A stretch of DNA of 64,000 nucleotides from Cantharellus purpuraceus (Eukaryota; Basidiomycota; Agaricomycetes; Cantharellales; Hydnaceae): NCBI GenBank assembly GCA_025174535.1, contig JALBUN010000016.1:1-64000 (forward strand). Direction: 5' to 3'. Every line of letters begins with the position of its first letter. The stretch's first letter is position 1. The notes under the pieces are model-generated. The model was not told the origin of the DNA. It saw only the letters and a list, made by a program, of their open reading frames with translations, and did no database searches. A program made the translations under genes and the position numbers. Positions 22,866 to 35,957 of the stretch are shown here, piece after piece.

Positions 22866-25800
22866 CTACAACCCTGACGGACGATGGTGCGACTTTGACG
22901 TGTCGTACGCACGGATGAGTCGCGTCTGGTCTTGCTGGCCCGCAGTCTCGGTCTGACTGAAAGCAAAACCACGTGTTCGCCGTAACCGTTGCACGGCTCG
23001 CACCTTCTTGATGGCTTTCTGGAACCTGTGACAGAATGTATGTGAGCCTTCCCGTGGACAGATGGACAGCCAGCGTAAAGCATGAAATAAAGACATACTG
23101 TTCTTGGCGTGGGCGATAGTCCGGGATATTGTACTTTTGCAGTTCCTGCGCAATATGGTACGACGAGGGGATGTAAGTCCGACGGTAGCTGGAAGATCCG
23201 TTGCGTGAGCAGTGTGCGTGTGGATGAAAACGGGCGACAACTGACTATTTCCACGCAAAATCTCGACTCAGACAAATCGCCGGTAGTAACAGTAATGTGA
23301 AGTAGAAGATCCAGTCCCCCAATAGACGCGGAACGATACCTTCGTACTCCGTGGAAAAGTTGAGCAACGGCGCGATGAGCGCGTATAAAGGGAGGAACAG
23401 CATGGTGAACGCGAAAGAACCCGGGATGGCTAGAACACTTTGTGTGAATAATCAAAACGCAAAAGCTAGCATCACTTCGTACCTGCAACAGTATATTTAG
23501 TCCAGAGACTGTTAAAGCTATCGTCAGATGGGGGACTAAACGCAAGCATACTTATGCTCACTCGGAAATCAGCGCCGCCTTCCCAAGCACCGTCAACAAA
23601 ACCGCCAGGTACAGCGTTGTGCCCCAGAACCAATGACCGGAATCAAAGCCATTTGCCTGCTTGAGGTCGCCCCAGAACATGATGATGGAGAAGCTGTACA
23701 AGACCTACATCCACAGATGAGCATCGAGGCAAATAGCACACGCGGGATAGCACACCAGACTGTGATACAGCGCGTTGACGATCCATAACCAAAAGGCGGT
23801 CCGAGTGAAAAAAGCGTTGCGTTGCCCAAGGGTGTATAGTTGCGGATAGCGATCGAGCATTCGCGCCGAGACGAATTGATCGAATATGCCGATCACAAAC
23901 GGAGGCAGAACCGTGAACAGAACATTGTAGAATGATAGCGTCCATGACTCGTAGGCAATCTGCCCTGAAAAATTATTGAAGAAGGAGAACTAGAAAAGAC
24001 ATCGTTGAGTGTTATGTCCACAGGTACACAAGAAAACGTCTCACCCAGAACTGCGTCATATATAGGACAATATTCTTGTAGAACGAATCTACGAGGAGCG
24101 TCAGACGACATCCGTATGCCAGCTGAAACCCTCACGAACAGAGAATAAGCTTAGATAATCGGCGATAACTCCAAGCGCCATGAACCAATAATAGCTTTTT
24201 GAGAAATCGGAACTGGGAAATAGCCACATCGGCGGAACGTGCCGCTTGCAAGCCCTGCAGAAATACGTGAGGAATATGCGCTGAAGGCCAAGATCAAGGT
24301 CCCACATACCTCAACACCAGATATTCCAACACCAACATGCGCCGCTTGGATCATTGAAACATCATTGGCACCGTCTCCAATAGCCAATAGAATTGCCTTT
24401 AGGTTCTTCTTGACGAGTTTAACGACCAGTGCCTTCTGTAAAGGCGATACTCGGCCTGAAAGGAGAGGATTTAGACTAGGCTATACTGAGTCGACAAGCA
24501 CGCTTACAGCAAACCACAGCTTTACACATGATTGCCAATTCAAGGAAAACCTTTGACAAGTCTTTCTCAAGAGCAAATGTCAAGCTCTTCCCATCTAATA
24601 AAAGTATCAGACACTGACGTGGAGACCTGTGGCAAAATGCACCTACCAATGACCAACGCAAGGTCCTCGAGTTCTCCTGACTTGCGTTGGTTCTTAATTG
24701 CGGTCAGGCGCTTGGTGAGAAACTCCTTTGTGCTGTGGGCATTATCCTCATTGACGATCACCTGCAAGGCATATAAGCATATATTTCATAAACAGGCATG
24801 GCAGACACGCACGAGGTTCATCGACTCTGATATCAATCTACACGAGAGTCCGATGTTGATCGCCGTCTCTTGTCGATCACCAGTAAGCACCCAGACCTAC
24901 AAACATGGTTAGTTAGTTCCCCATGCCGGCAGATGAAGTTGTGCCTACCTTGATACCTGCCATCTGCATAGTGTGAATGGCGTCCGGAACACCCTCCTGC
25001 AGCTTATCCTCAACAGCCGTCGCACCGAGTAAAAACATGTCCTTCTCAATGATCTCGGCAGCCTTGTCCAGCGCCTCGCCTCTTCCGTTGATGGTTGACA
25101 CAGCTTGGTCATAAATGGCGGACCACGTACGATACTCCGCCTCTGTAATATCGCGCGATGCAATACAGAGCGTACGGAGACCTTCAGTCGCATAGTCCTA
25201 ATATGTTGGTCAGCATCACGATGGACACAGGCGGGAAATCATGCCTACTTCGAGATGCTGTAATGTTCGTTCCGTGTACGGCTGATTCTTACTGAGACGT
25301 TCCAAGATGACAGTATCGGCACCTTTGCAGTAGAGTTTGATGCGTCCATCCGGACCGCGTACGATTGTTGACATCCTCTTCCTCGTCGAATTGAATTCAC
25401 ACACGTTCAAGATCTCATATTCCTGGTTCTCGCCTTCGACAGAAACGTATACGAACTTTGGCTTACGCGTCTACATAGCTCAGGGTCAAAATGCGAGATA
25501 AGGGTCAAAGTGAACACGTGTCTGACATACATGAAACTGGTATCCCAGCATCTCCGCACCCGCCACCAACGCGGCCTCGTCTGGACTACTCGCTTGATAA
25601 ACCATCTTGCCATCCTTGACCTCTGGAATAACGGTGTGGCATACAGCAAGCAAAGCCAAAAACTCTCGTGCCACCTCGCGATCTCGTCCCGAATCTGCAA
25701 AGGGATCGCCTTCGCCAGACATCATCGCGCGGAGTTGCTTAAAGGTGGCATGCCGTCCTGGTTCCTCGTCATCCTTGGACTCATCGAGCTGTTCGGCGTA

Positions 25801-28018
25801 AGAAACACCAGCGATGCACGCGATGCGAAACTCCATCTCATTACGTGTTAGCGTTCCGGTCTGGGCGAACGTGGTCAAAAAGCATTGTTAGGAGTTGACT
25901 CTCACGTGATGAAACACACCTTGTCACTGAAAACGTATTCAATTTGGCCCAGCTCCTCTACAAGGCTCGAGGTTCGGCATAACGCTGGTGTGTCCGTAGG
26001 CGCGTAGTACATGTCCAAGTCTGAGTTGATCAACTGAGCTTGCTGGTACTTGACCACCTCCATAGTCACTACGAGAGAGATGGGGATAAGATTGTTGTAC
26101 AGGATAACGAAGGTAAGGATATCTAAGTTTGAAGATCAGATAAACGATAAAGTAAGGGAAAACAAGCGACTCGCCTTCAATGAAGGTCTGCACTTTATTT
26201 GCTGAGACACCCAGCTCATCAAGGTACCACTGCTTTCCAGAAAAAAACCACTGCAAAGAAAGTGGTCAGTATTGCCTCGCAACATCACGAATCACAACCC
26301 TCCCCTCCCCACTCGCGGCAACACTGGATAGCGAGTCCTCCAAGTCGCACAAACAAGAAAGCTCACCAGGCGAATAACACTTCCAATAGAACTCCCCACG
26401 CTCAACGCCAATAATAAGATGAATAGAAATACAATTTGCACATTCACTTGACGCTCAACGGCGGTGCGCTTGATGGGCGTTGCAGTGGCGTTCCTGAGAT
26501 AGTGCATCAGTTAACAGAAAGGGAGCAGGTTGCGATGCTTACCGCATGAGTTTGGTCTCATGTCCAGTAAAGACAACGAGGCCATAGCACCACGGCGTGT
26601 TGCGAAGTTGGGCGCCGCGAAGCAGCATTTGATCTGGACCCAATGGAACCTGCACAATTGTAAGAGTCGCTTCGGTTTACATCATAGCCTCTCCGCAACG
26701 GACGCCTAAAAATGCCCGTCATCGCTCACCTGCTTTGGTACGCCACTTGGCATCCGCAGATCCAGCGTACCTTCAAATGTATAGAGCGAGTTATTGGGCT
26801 GCTCGCAACGAACAGTTCCCACCAGACTCTGAACGAGTTGCGGTGAGGTAAGATTGGATGTCTGTGGGGACCCTTGTTTGATCTTGAGATTTGTCTCACT
26901 GCAAAGATAGTTGTCAATATAATCACTCTCCGGAGGGTGGGGACACGCACCCATCGAGGTTGCTCGTCTCAATGTAACATAGTCCCTCCGGCTCGGAACT
27001 ACTGACGAGGACTACGTCTGCGGGAATGAACTCGTCTGACTCCATTCGTACAACGTCCCCCACACGAATATCTCTCCACGGAATGTCGATGAATGTACCT
27101 GTCCCGCTTCTGCTCAGAACCTAACAATAAGGTTAACTCCCTGGGTATGCGAAAGGTAAGTAGACGTGCCTTTGCGCGTCGAGCATTTAGTTCTTTGTCC
27201 GATTGATGGCGCTTTATGTCCTCTGATGCTTCTTTGAAGGCGGATGCGAGGAGAACGAGTCCAAGGGGAACAATTGTAGTGTACTTATTTGTCGGGGAGA
27301 CGCCTGGAATTTGTTGGATACAGGCGGTAAAGAGGAAGAATATATTGGCGTATTTTGAGAATTGTTCTGCAGGTTCAGGCGGAAAAGGATTGAATTGCAA
27401 GGAGGGATATGACGAGGAGTACATACCTGTCATGAATTTTGGAATAAACGTGGCAAGGTTATACTTACTGGTACTGACATAGTTTGAACAGTACGCCTCT
27501 GCAAGATTTGCATGCTCGTCATTGAGTGCAATAACTCGCTCCCCCTCCCGCTCATGCACCCTCTGCCATGGCCAACGCCAGCGGCGTGACCTTGTACTCT
27601 TCCGCGGTGGCTGGAGTGGAGGTCGGGAGTTGGTCCCAGGAAAAGCGGCACTCCCAGCAAACGTGCCTGGGAGTTGAACATCTTCATCATCGAATCCCCA
27701 GACGTGTGGAGAACCAGCCGGCGGCGCCGCGTTCTTGGAAAGCGGAAGACCGCTGTCTGTGCTCTGCATCGCCTGTGCCGACCCAAACGCAGAGTCTGGA
27801 GGGGCGTCAGGACTCAGAAGGTTTCCACCACCACGTGCATGAACTGATGTGGTAATGTGGTGAGGTGTTGGAGTTCCGAGCTCGAGGTCGTCATCATCGT
27901 CAAAGAAGGGGTCCAGCCCGGTGGTTGGAGTGTTGGCGGTTGTTGGAGGATATGTAGGACGATAATGAGAGGCGGCTGGGTTGGCTTGCGACACGAGACG
28001 GGTAAAGTCGTCTGCCAT
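22866..28018 (-). CDS. P4-type ATPase phospholipid flippase, Drs2-like
   Basis: P4-ATPases with a Cdc50 subunit move phosphatidylserine and phosphatidylethanolamine to the cytosolic leaflet; Drs2 acts in the trans-Golgi network. The long acidic N-terminus starts [15 protein letters not shown] (28,018) and contains [11 protein letters not shown]. It is followed by [18 protein letters not shown] and [20 protein letters not shown] (helices 1-2). The actuator motif SNLDG joined to [10 protein letters not shown] rebuilds DGET. VFSDK joined to TGTLTRNEM across the intron 25,861-25,919 rebuilds the phosphorylation site DKTGT. The hinge [20 protein letters not shown] lies at about 24,330-24,390. The last helices follow, and the C-terminal tail RGFAFSQTE ... 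LIRAYDTS ends at a TAG at 22,866-22,868. All catalytic motifs are intact. The Drs2 rather than Dnf assignment rests on the N-terminus, the [10 protein letters not shown] stretch and the C-terminal tail. Confidence 0.95.
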
Positions 28019-29428
28019 GGATAATTGTAAAGTACTCCGCCTAGCTTGCTCACCGTCGTCGTCAAACTATTAGTTGTGTGTGGTCTCCACGGGCGTGGTA
28101 AAATGCTACCCCTTGCAGTACCCGCAGTTGCGGCTGTGTTTGAAATTAGTCATCCGCTCTGCTCAAAATATACAGCACAGCGCGAGGACGGGTGTTCTAT
28201 CTCTGCTCCACTCCTACATTTACATCTGTCAGTTACAACAAGGTTCTTTTCGACCACGGAATACACAATCTACGTATCACCCTATGCAACATCAGTGACT
28301 GATCCAATCTATGGCATCGTTCTTGATGCTTGCCAACCAAGGGCTATCTGAAACAGTTATTTGAATATTGACCGACCTCATAGAGCTATCCTATCCAAGC
28401 GATCGAAGACAAGATGAGATTGAAGATTCTTTCAGATAACTGGGAGGATAATGCATTTGGCCATCGCGTCAATTGTGAGGCCGTCTGGTCTAACAGAATG
28501 TTTAGCATTAGACATTCAAACTGCTGGAATTCACCTGAAGTCAGATGCAAGTGCAAGTTCGCTAGGCTGTCTAATGTGCTAGGTTTTGAGATTTGAGAAA
28601 CCGATCTGTGGGGGTTGAGGATAATTTTCGTACGTATGCCCGGATTCCTCGCGCGTGAGGTCTGATCTTTGGGAGCCCGTATCACCCAGAACCAGAATAG
28701 CAGTGAGGTAAAGAGGCGCTGGCGCTACCGCCGCAAGTTGTGGGATAGCATCTTTAGCGAGATGTACCATTAGTGCGTGAAGTGAAGTCTCAACCTAGAT
28801 GTTCTCTTCCTGATGTCCAAGGCTATAATAGGTTCCGCATTTAATCCGCAGCAGTTCAAACGCTTGTGGTGGGAGGTGTTGGAGCATTGGGGGGATGTTG
28901 CAGACCGAAAGTGGTAGATGTAGATGTCCGTAGACCCCCTCGAATGACCGTTGTAGTGTTGGGAGAGCAGAGCAAGGGCCATTCATCTGAGCACGGCACA
29001 GTGTCGAACCGTTTAGAATGTGGCAGACGATTCAGGTAACACTGTTCCACGGTCCAGTCATTGAAGCAAAGAGGTTTTAGGGAAGTTACGGGAAGCAAGT
29101 AGAGCCGTCCAAACAAAGTTGCAAGAAAGTGCGTTCAGGCAGTAGTGGTGACAGCAGACGAGTCTATTGGGCCGCGGTGAGCATGAAGGTCTCGCTTCAA
29201 TTAAAGAGGTTCATGGGTTTGTCTCCGTTCATGATGATAAACAAGTAGTATGAGATTTGAAAATTGCAAATGTTTGAATGGGGGGGGGATTCGTAGAGAC
29301 GACGTGATGCCAGTTGCTGAACACAGCAGAGAAGTTCCTGATGAAGTAGAGCCAGACGGGGAGGGCTGCAGGAATCTGCCTGTAGCCAGCAGTACGGCGA
29401 AGAACAAGGGTGCTATTGGCGGTGATAC
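28019..29428. other. Intergenic region
   Basis: About 1.4 kb upstream of the flippase gene, with only short open frames that I do not recognise. A G9 run lies at about 29,281-29,289. Confidence 0.45.
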
Positions 29429-30039
29429 TTAGTCTTCGGTTCGGTCAAAGAGATAGATGGGTTCGCCTTTCCGTCTAAGGAGGCGTACAGGCATGCCATG
29501 AGGGGCATTGGGAGCATTGGGCCAGGGATCACGCAATATACACACAACAGGAACAACAAATTCGAGGCCCTAGAGGCTTGAATTAGGTTATAATTCGTGC
29601 CCGTACACCAATGGAGTCGGAGGATGTGTTGATATAGTGCGAGTGTGGTGTGATGAATGCTCTGCGGAGACGCCAGGCAGAGCTACTTTTGATTTGGTAG
29701 TGCCATGTGACGTTTAATGAAAGTTCGAAGCAGTGTGCGCTGCAGCTGTGTCGAAGCGATTTTGAGATTGGTCAAGGGTTTGACAACATACACTGCACTC
29801 TATATGGCAGAATCTCCACAGTGTAACACAGAATCAACGGTGTAAACGCAATACGACGCATAGAGCAGGAATATAAACGCAATGACCGCGTGTACCGCAG
29901 GACCGGCCTTGTGAGGTTGAATCGGGTCATGCACACTGTCTGCATAGTGAAGAACACCAGCATCCCAAAGAAGAGCAGAGGAAGAGCTTACACCGCCCAT
30001 CACGATTGCAGAGGAACGACGCGCCAAGGACCCAGGCAA
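29429..30039 (-). CDS. Doubtful membrane-protein gene or remnant
   Basis: The frame beginning MPGSLARRSSAIVMG (30,039) can be spliced to a hydrophobic segment HAVIAFIFLLYASYCVYTVD. Further down, the reading GLEFVVPVVCILRDPWPN continues to RKGEPIYLFDRTED and a TAA at 29,429-29,431. The two pieces look like parts of a fungal multi-helix protein, but I could not join them into one clean model and I recognise no family. It could be a remnant at the edge of the transposon island. Confidence 0.25.
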
Positions 30040-30314
30040 GGTTTCACATTTGGAGAATACCGTCGATAAGAAGCTGAATGGTTGTGTTCATGATGCCAAT
30101 CGTGTCGAAGACGGATGGGAAAATAGGGGAGCTGCAGTAAGCATTTTGCAATATCCAATGACGCAGCCTCTGTGCCCTCACGACAAGATGCAAATTGAGC
30201 ATAGAATAACAGTTGAGAGCTATAGATGGCGTGCGTTGAAAGACGACAAGACATGTTAGGCCAATGCATGACAGCAATGGGAGGAGCACAACAGCCATCC
30301 TCAAACATAAAGAG

Positions 30315-30645
30315 GGGCATGACAGCCTATTCTCCCAACATGTGGTGCATGACAGCCACCCAAAACACATGAGGTGCTAGACAGTTGACCTCGTGAACAC
30401 AGGTGTATGACAAAAATGAGGTGCTAGGCAGCCAACCTCAAAAAACATAGGTGCATGACAGCCACCTGAATACAAATGAGGTGCTAGGCAGCTGACCTCA
30501 AGAACACAGGTGCATGACAGCCACCCAAACAAAAATGAGGTGCTAGGTAGCCAACTTTGAGAACACAGGTGCACAACAGCCACCCAAACAAAAATGAGAT
30601 GCTAGGCAGCTGACCTCGAGAACACAGGTGCATGACAGCCACCTC
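30315..30645. repeat. Minisatellite with a two-monomer higher-order unit
   Basis: About eleven to twelve head-to-tail monomers of 29-30 bp. Two types alternate: one starts GTGCATGACAGCCACCC and ends AATGAG, the other starts GTGCTAGGCAGC and ends GAACACAG. The basic unit is therefore a dimer of about 59 bp. One monomer is shortened to about 18 bp near 30,400, and the first two are divergent. The unit length is not a multiple of three, so it is not coding. Confidence 0.9.
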
Positions 30646-31230
30646 TCAATGGAGCCTTAGTGCATGAGAAGTGGAGGAGAAGGACTTATGAAGTCAGCAC
30701 ATTGAGCCGTGGAAAATAGTGAGTTGGGAAGTCTCTGGCATCCAGCCAGCCATTTATGGACTGGCTAGTAGAGCTGAGTTTGGATAAGTGGTGGATCAGG
30801 CAGAACTCAGTGGTTGATCCTACCTTTTCAATGAGGCCAAGCAGAGAGGTCTGGAAGTGACCCCAAAAAGCAGTGAGTGTCAGCCACAGAAAGGGGCACA
30901 GGGTTGAGATTTGCAGAAGGAAGGTTCACAGGTATAAAAGTATGCTCTCCCTTGGGAAGAGAGCCAAGTTCAAGCTTCATTGAAACACACAGCAAGTTGA
31001 AATTGGCAACCACCTGGAATCATTGCTCCAGTTGCATCTGTCTTTTATTGTATAATGCATTCTCCATTCTGATCTTGTTTACATCAATGATAGGATGAGT
31101 CTTTCAGAACTTTTTTGAAGGTCCAGTGAATGCTTCTGGATATGGGCTCCATCAAAGATGTGTTTGCTATGAAGCTAGCAGTGGAATGCATGTGTTGTGG
31201 GATGTGGCTGATGTTGTGCATGTATGATCT
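30646..31230 (+). promoter_or_regulatory. LTR-like promoter segment at the island edge
   Basis: A GGTATAAAAG box at 30,931-30,940 is followed by a leader-like stretch with no long open frame. The arrangement resembles the U3-R part of an LTR, and the minisatellite just upstream could belong to the same element. I could not find matching ends or a target duplication. Confidence 0.35.
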
Positions 31231-31969
31231 TGTTTTGGAACCTGCAAAATTATGGTGTTAGGGCAAACTCTAAATCACCACAATTCCATGAATGAACAAC
31301 TGAGAAGAATATCAAACCCTGCTGCAGCACAACTCCAGAAACAATTTAACATTTGTACTTTGGTTACAATCCCTTGTATTAGTCAATGCAGACTATATGC
31401 AGAAAAGTAATATGTTTCTTAGCAGCAAGAAATGAATAAGACTTCCAGAGTCTAGGGTTCATGGATGCTTAGGGGTCCAGATATTCCAAAATAAGGGGAA
31501 TGCACTTAGAGGCTAAAGGAAGTAGGTGGATGAATCCAACTGTCCAACCAGTGGCACTCTGAAGCAGGTAACAGCAATGTGTGAAGTAGTCTAGCAACTG
31601 CTTCACACAAGTTCAAGCTTCTAATGCTCTGCAAAGACAGCCTCTCAAGGCACTATTTTCCATGGAGATCATGAGACATCTGAGCTTGAATTCAGACCAA
31701 ATGCCTGGTCCAAAGGTGGAGTGCTGACTGTGTGAAGGTTTGTGGGTGCCTATGGGTCCACAACTGTAGCACAGCAGAAATAAATTATTCTGGGCCAAGT
31801 TCTGCATGGAATACTTCTGAAGAAATATGGAAAAATAGAGAATATTTGAATAAGTCCATTCCAAGTACAAGCACCATGTATATGCTGATATTTAGGAATA
31901 GAAAAGTTAAACAGAGCACATTGGTGCTGTATAAATAGAATTTGATAGGGAAAAGGTGGTTCCCATACA
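31231..31969. repeat. Degenerate copy of LTR family A
   Basis: It starts TGTTTTGGAACC and ends TTCCCATACA, the same ends as the better-preserved copy at 52,680-53,961, but is internally deleted. Flanking pentamers (GATCT and GTGTC) do not match, so this copy has no visible target duplication. It is rich in TG and CA and nearly free of CG. Confidence 0.75.
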
Positions 31970-31977
31970 GTGTCATA

Positions 31978-32402
31978 GGGGTTGGAATAGACTTGGCTTC
32001 AGCTTATATGCTGTGCCCTTACTAATACCTGTGTCCAAGATTTCAGAGACAGAGTATGACTTAAACAGTTCAGATTGAACTTAGAAGCTAGGCATGATTC
32101 AATATTTGAACTGGGGAATGAAGTCCCCAGTTGGGCAACTTAAATACATATTTGAAATCTAATAATAGTTACTCCAGTGATGGTTCTCCAAGGCCAATGG
32201 CCTTAGTGAATATGTCTGAGTTCAACAGGGATGAATGTCTGGGTTCTATGGTGATGCTGATGCATCAACTGGGGGTGGATGAGCAAGATCAGACAGACTA
32301 AATGTAGATGTGATGGTTTCCAAATGGAGTATAGATTTCATGGGCATGGGGATCTGAGTAGATTGGATGGGGATCTGGGCATTAATGAATATAGTCATAA
32401 CA
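31978..32402. repeat. Degenerate, truncated copy of LTR family B
   Basis: It matches the inverse of the solo LTR at 35,142-35,656. The right end GTCATAACA at 32,402 is intact; the left end is lost. It lies inside the reverse-transcriptase part of copia element A. Most positions that are CG in the 35-kb copy are CA or TG here. Confidence 0.8.
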
Positions 32403-34360
32403 TGTCCTCCCTGTTTAATCCATATAGTCTCTTTTTTAGCCATGCCACATAATCTTCCTTTCCTTTCTCCTCATACCCCTTTGGTTGTCACATGTAGATC
32501 TCCTCTTCTAGATTCCCATACAGGAATGTAGTTTTCACATCAAATTGTCTCATTACCCAGTTACACTGTGCACCAATGTGGAGTATTGCTCGTATGCCTT
32601 CCATGTCATGGGTGCAAAAGTATCAGTGTAGTCCATTCCTACTACTTGTGTGAAACCTTGAGCCACTAGTCTGACTTTATGTTCTACCTCCTGCCCCTCT
32701 GAATTGCATTTCACATTGCATACTGGCTGGCAACCAATGATTTTTCTCCCTTTCAGTACTCATGATGGTATGACAAGTTCCCATACTTTTTGATCTCTTA
32801 TTGACCCCATCTCTTTGTCCATTCTCTTTTTCCACTTAGGTTTATCTTTTGATTGCATTGCCTTGGCTCACATCTTCAGATTTTGTGAGTCATCATCTAC
32901 CAAGGTTGCAAGTGCACTATTGATATCACCATTTAGGAAATTGTTTAGTTCCATTGAGGGGTCTAGTGCTTGCACCTAGTGCACACTAGTGCACTTGGCA
33001 CAGGCATATACATCTTCTCTGGCATGATCCAACCTGCTGGTGTATGTAAGGCCTTGCATGCTTCTGATACACGTGGTTCTTGGTTTGAGCATTGAAGTTG
33101 GGCTGGGATTGGTGTAGGGATAAGAGGTGGTGTCTCCACCTCCAGATTCTTGGAGTGGGTTTGTTCAGTGTTTGACATACTGTTGTCTTCTAGTAGTTGA
33201 TCCTCACTGTCGCTATCCTCTATTTCTGGGTTGTCCATTATCTCCACTGTATGATCACCCTTTTTACTTCCCTCTGTATCTTGGATTACCTCCAGGGTTG
33301 GCATCACAGTGTCCTGTGATTTGATGAAAGTGACATTATAAGATGTGACTAAACATTGTGTTTGTTGGTTCCAACATTGGTAAGATTTAGAATTTATGGA
33401 GTATCCTACCAAGATGCACTCCTCTGAATGTGGATATATCTTTAGGTTTGTCTTGTTCTGAATAAGTACAAAAGCTTTGCACCCATACTCATGCAGGTGT
33501 GAGACTGAGGTCTCTTTCCATAGAATGCTTCATATGGAGTCATCCCTTGCAGTGAGCAGATAGATGTTCACTGTGCTAGATAGAACACTGCCATAGTACA
33601 TTCTGCCCAAAGATTTGATGGCATTCAATTGCATAGCTCATGCCCTGCCTATGATTGTGCAATGTAAGTGCTCTGATTTGCCATTCTGTGCTGAGGAGTA
33701 TAGGGCCATGGTTTGGTGCATAATGCGCCCTTTTTGTAACATATTTTTGAATTCAGAGCCCAAGTACTCTCCCCCTCCATCTGTACACACAATACCCACC
33801 TTTCATCCTGTGTCTCATTCTATTTAGGTTTTCCAGTCTTGGAACACTTGGGCCACATCTGATCCCTTTTTTAGGGCAAATCCCCATGGGTAACTGGAGT
33901 AATCATCTATAATATTCATTAAGTAGATTGCCCCTCCTGCCAAGGCTACATCTTCAGGTCTGGTTAAGTCAGAATAGACTATCTGTAGTGGTATCTTTGC
34001 CCTTTTTCTCTCCTGTATCCATGGGATTGGTTTCTTTGCCTGTTTCCCAAGGATGCAGTATTCACAAGCAGGGGGGAGTCCATGAGGTTTATACACATAC
34101 CTTTTGCCATTTTTAACTTTGCCATATTGATGATGGCTTGGTATCTGACATGACCTAATCATTTTTGCCAGGTGCTGAGTGTTGGCATGGCACAAGCTAG
34201 GAGTGCATAGTCTAGTGGTTGTTGACTTGTTACTAGGGTGTATAGTCCTTGTTGCCTACATACAGCTTCAGCAATTACTTGACCAGCTTGATTGGATTAA
34301 GCCTTTGTTTCTTTCAAAGGTGGTTTTTGTTGAAAATTTCACCTTGCTGGGGGAGGGTGT
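32403..34360 (-). mobile_element. Ty1/copia retrotransposon A, decayed, 5' and 3' truncated
   Basis: Read on the minus strand, the pieces are in copia order. A gag-pre-integrase segment (CRQQGLYTLVTSQQ, then CEYCILGKQAKK) leads to the integrase core (LQIVYSDLTRPEDV, IDDYSSYPWGFALK). Next comes CTDGGGEYLGSEF in another frame (about 33,770), then the integrase-RT linker (GYSINSKSYQCWN, about 33,400) and the start of reverse transcriptase (LVAQGFTQVVGMDYTDTFAP, about 32,620). Reverse transcriptase is cut at 32,402 by an LTR of family B. Several frame changes and stops show it is dead. Confidence 0.9.
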
Positions 34361-34539
34361 GGAGAGTAGATTTCAAATAATGACAGAGAGAGTGATGGGA
34401 ACTGGGTGTATGCATAGTCAAATTGAAGATATATATTGGGAGTATCCTCATATGAAGTTTGATGAGATTTGGTGTAGTCCTCGTCTAGATATTGACAATT
34501 TGAGCAGGGATCAGAAGCAGATGACTTGAACAAGAGTAA

Positions 34540-34840
34540 ATGCTTAATAGAAAATCAACCAGTGGAGCTTAGGCTTCACTTTTGGAATATCTGGACCCCT
34601 AAGCATCCATGAACTCTAGACTCTGGAAGTCTTATTCATTTCTTGCTGCTAAGAAACATATTACTTTTCTGCATATAGTCTGCATTGACTAATACAAGGG
34701 ATTGTAACCAAAGTACAAATGTTAAATTGTTTCTGGAGTTGTGCTGCAGCAGGGTTTGATATTCTTCTCAGTTGTTCATTCACGGAATTGTGGTGATTTA
34801 GAGTTTGCCCTAACACCATAATTTTGTGGGTTCCAAAACA
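34540..34840 (-). repeat. Partial inverted copy of LTR family A
   Basis: The reverse complement begins TGTTTTGGAACCCACAAAAT at 34,840 and matches the first 280 bp or so of the copies at 31,231 and 52,680. It separates copia bodies A and B. The far end is not recognisable. It keeps a CG (near 34,782) that is TG in the other two copies. Confidence 0.8.
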
Positions 34841-35141
34841 CCTTGAGTTGGTCAAGTTGACCTGCATGGTTCTTGAATCAGTGCGGCTGGTGGTTGACTT
34901 GATGGGTTGAGTGTTTGCTGCTGTGGGAATGGGAGTGATGTGGGGGTGGTGGAAGGCGGTAGGTCAGCATCTTCATCATCACTCTCAGGCAGTACTAAAT
35001 CCATGTATTCTTTGGATTCTAGTGGAGCTGCTGGCATGAAGTTTGGTTGGACTGGTTGTGGAGTCTGTACATGAAGAGGAAAAATGGACTCTTTGAACAT
35101 GACATCTGTGGACATAATGTATTTGTGAGTTCTTGGGTTCC

Positions 35142-35656
35142 TGTTATGACTATATTCATTAACACCCAGATCCCCGTCCGATCCACTCAGATCCCCACGC
35201 ATATGAAATCTATACTCCATTTGGAAACCATCACATCCCCATTTATCTGTCTGATTGTCACCATCAAATCTCACCTATCCATGTCCGGTTCTGATTGATG
35301 CATCAGCATCACCATAGGAACCTAGACATCTGTCCCCATCGGACTTGGACATACTCATGTAAGGCTGTCGGCCTTGGAGACCCATCACCAGAGTAATTAT
35401 TATTAGATTTCAAATATGTATTTAAGTTGCCTGACTGGGGACTTCATCCCCAGTTTGATTATCGAATCACGCCTAGTTCCTAAGTCCGATCCTAACTATC
35501 TAAGTTGTACTCCATCTCCAAAATCTCAGACACTGGTATTAGTGAGGGTGCAGCACATAAGCTGAAGCCAAGTCCATTCCAACCCCAATTCCCTCTCTGA
35601 CTCTGACCCAACCTCCAACCCAATCTCCAACCCCCAATTGGACCTAGTGCATAACA
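35142..35656. repeat. Solo LTR, family B, with 5-bp target duplication
   Basis: The 515-bp element starts TGTTATGAC and ends GCATAACA. It is flanked by GTTCC on both sides (35,137-35,141 and 35,657-35,661). Removing it with one GTTCC joins KAYKLWN directly to NPRTHKYIM of copia B integrase in frame, so the boundaries are exact. It keeps many CG dinucleotides and is therefore younger than its host. Confidence 0.93.
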
Positions 35657-35957
35657 GTTCCACAACTTGTATGCTTTTGTAGATCCTTTGTATCCTGTGA
35701 AAACAAGGTGTTCCAATATTGGATTGAACTTTGTCCTGGTTGTTGTGATGTGACAGTACGCTAGGCATCCAAACATGTGGAGGTAAGAGATGTCTGGGGC
35801 CTGTCCAAATGGCTGTTCATGTGGAGATAGATAGTTGTTAGCATGTGAAGGAGCACAATTTCTCACATGTGTAGCTGTAGATATGGCACTTTCCCAGAAA
35901 CCATTTGACATCCCAGCTGTCTGTAACAGTGCTCTGGCTGTGCCAGCGATGGTGCGG

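Noticed and set aside
30315..30645. CRISPR-like array
   Set aside because: The monomers are contiguous without unique spacers and the genome is eukaryotic.
34179..34529. Plus-strand ORF of 116 codons
   Set aside because: Antisense of copia A gag-pre-integrase and adjoining repeat DNA.
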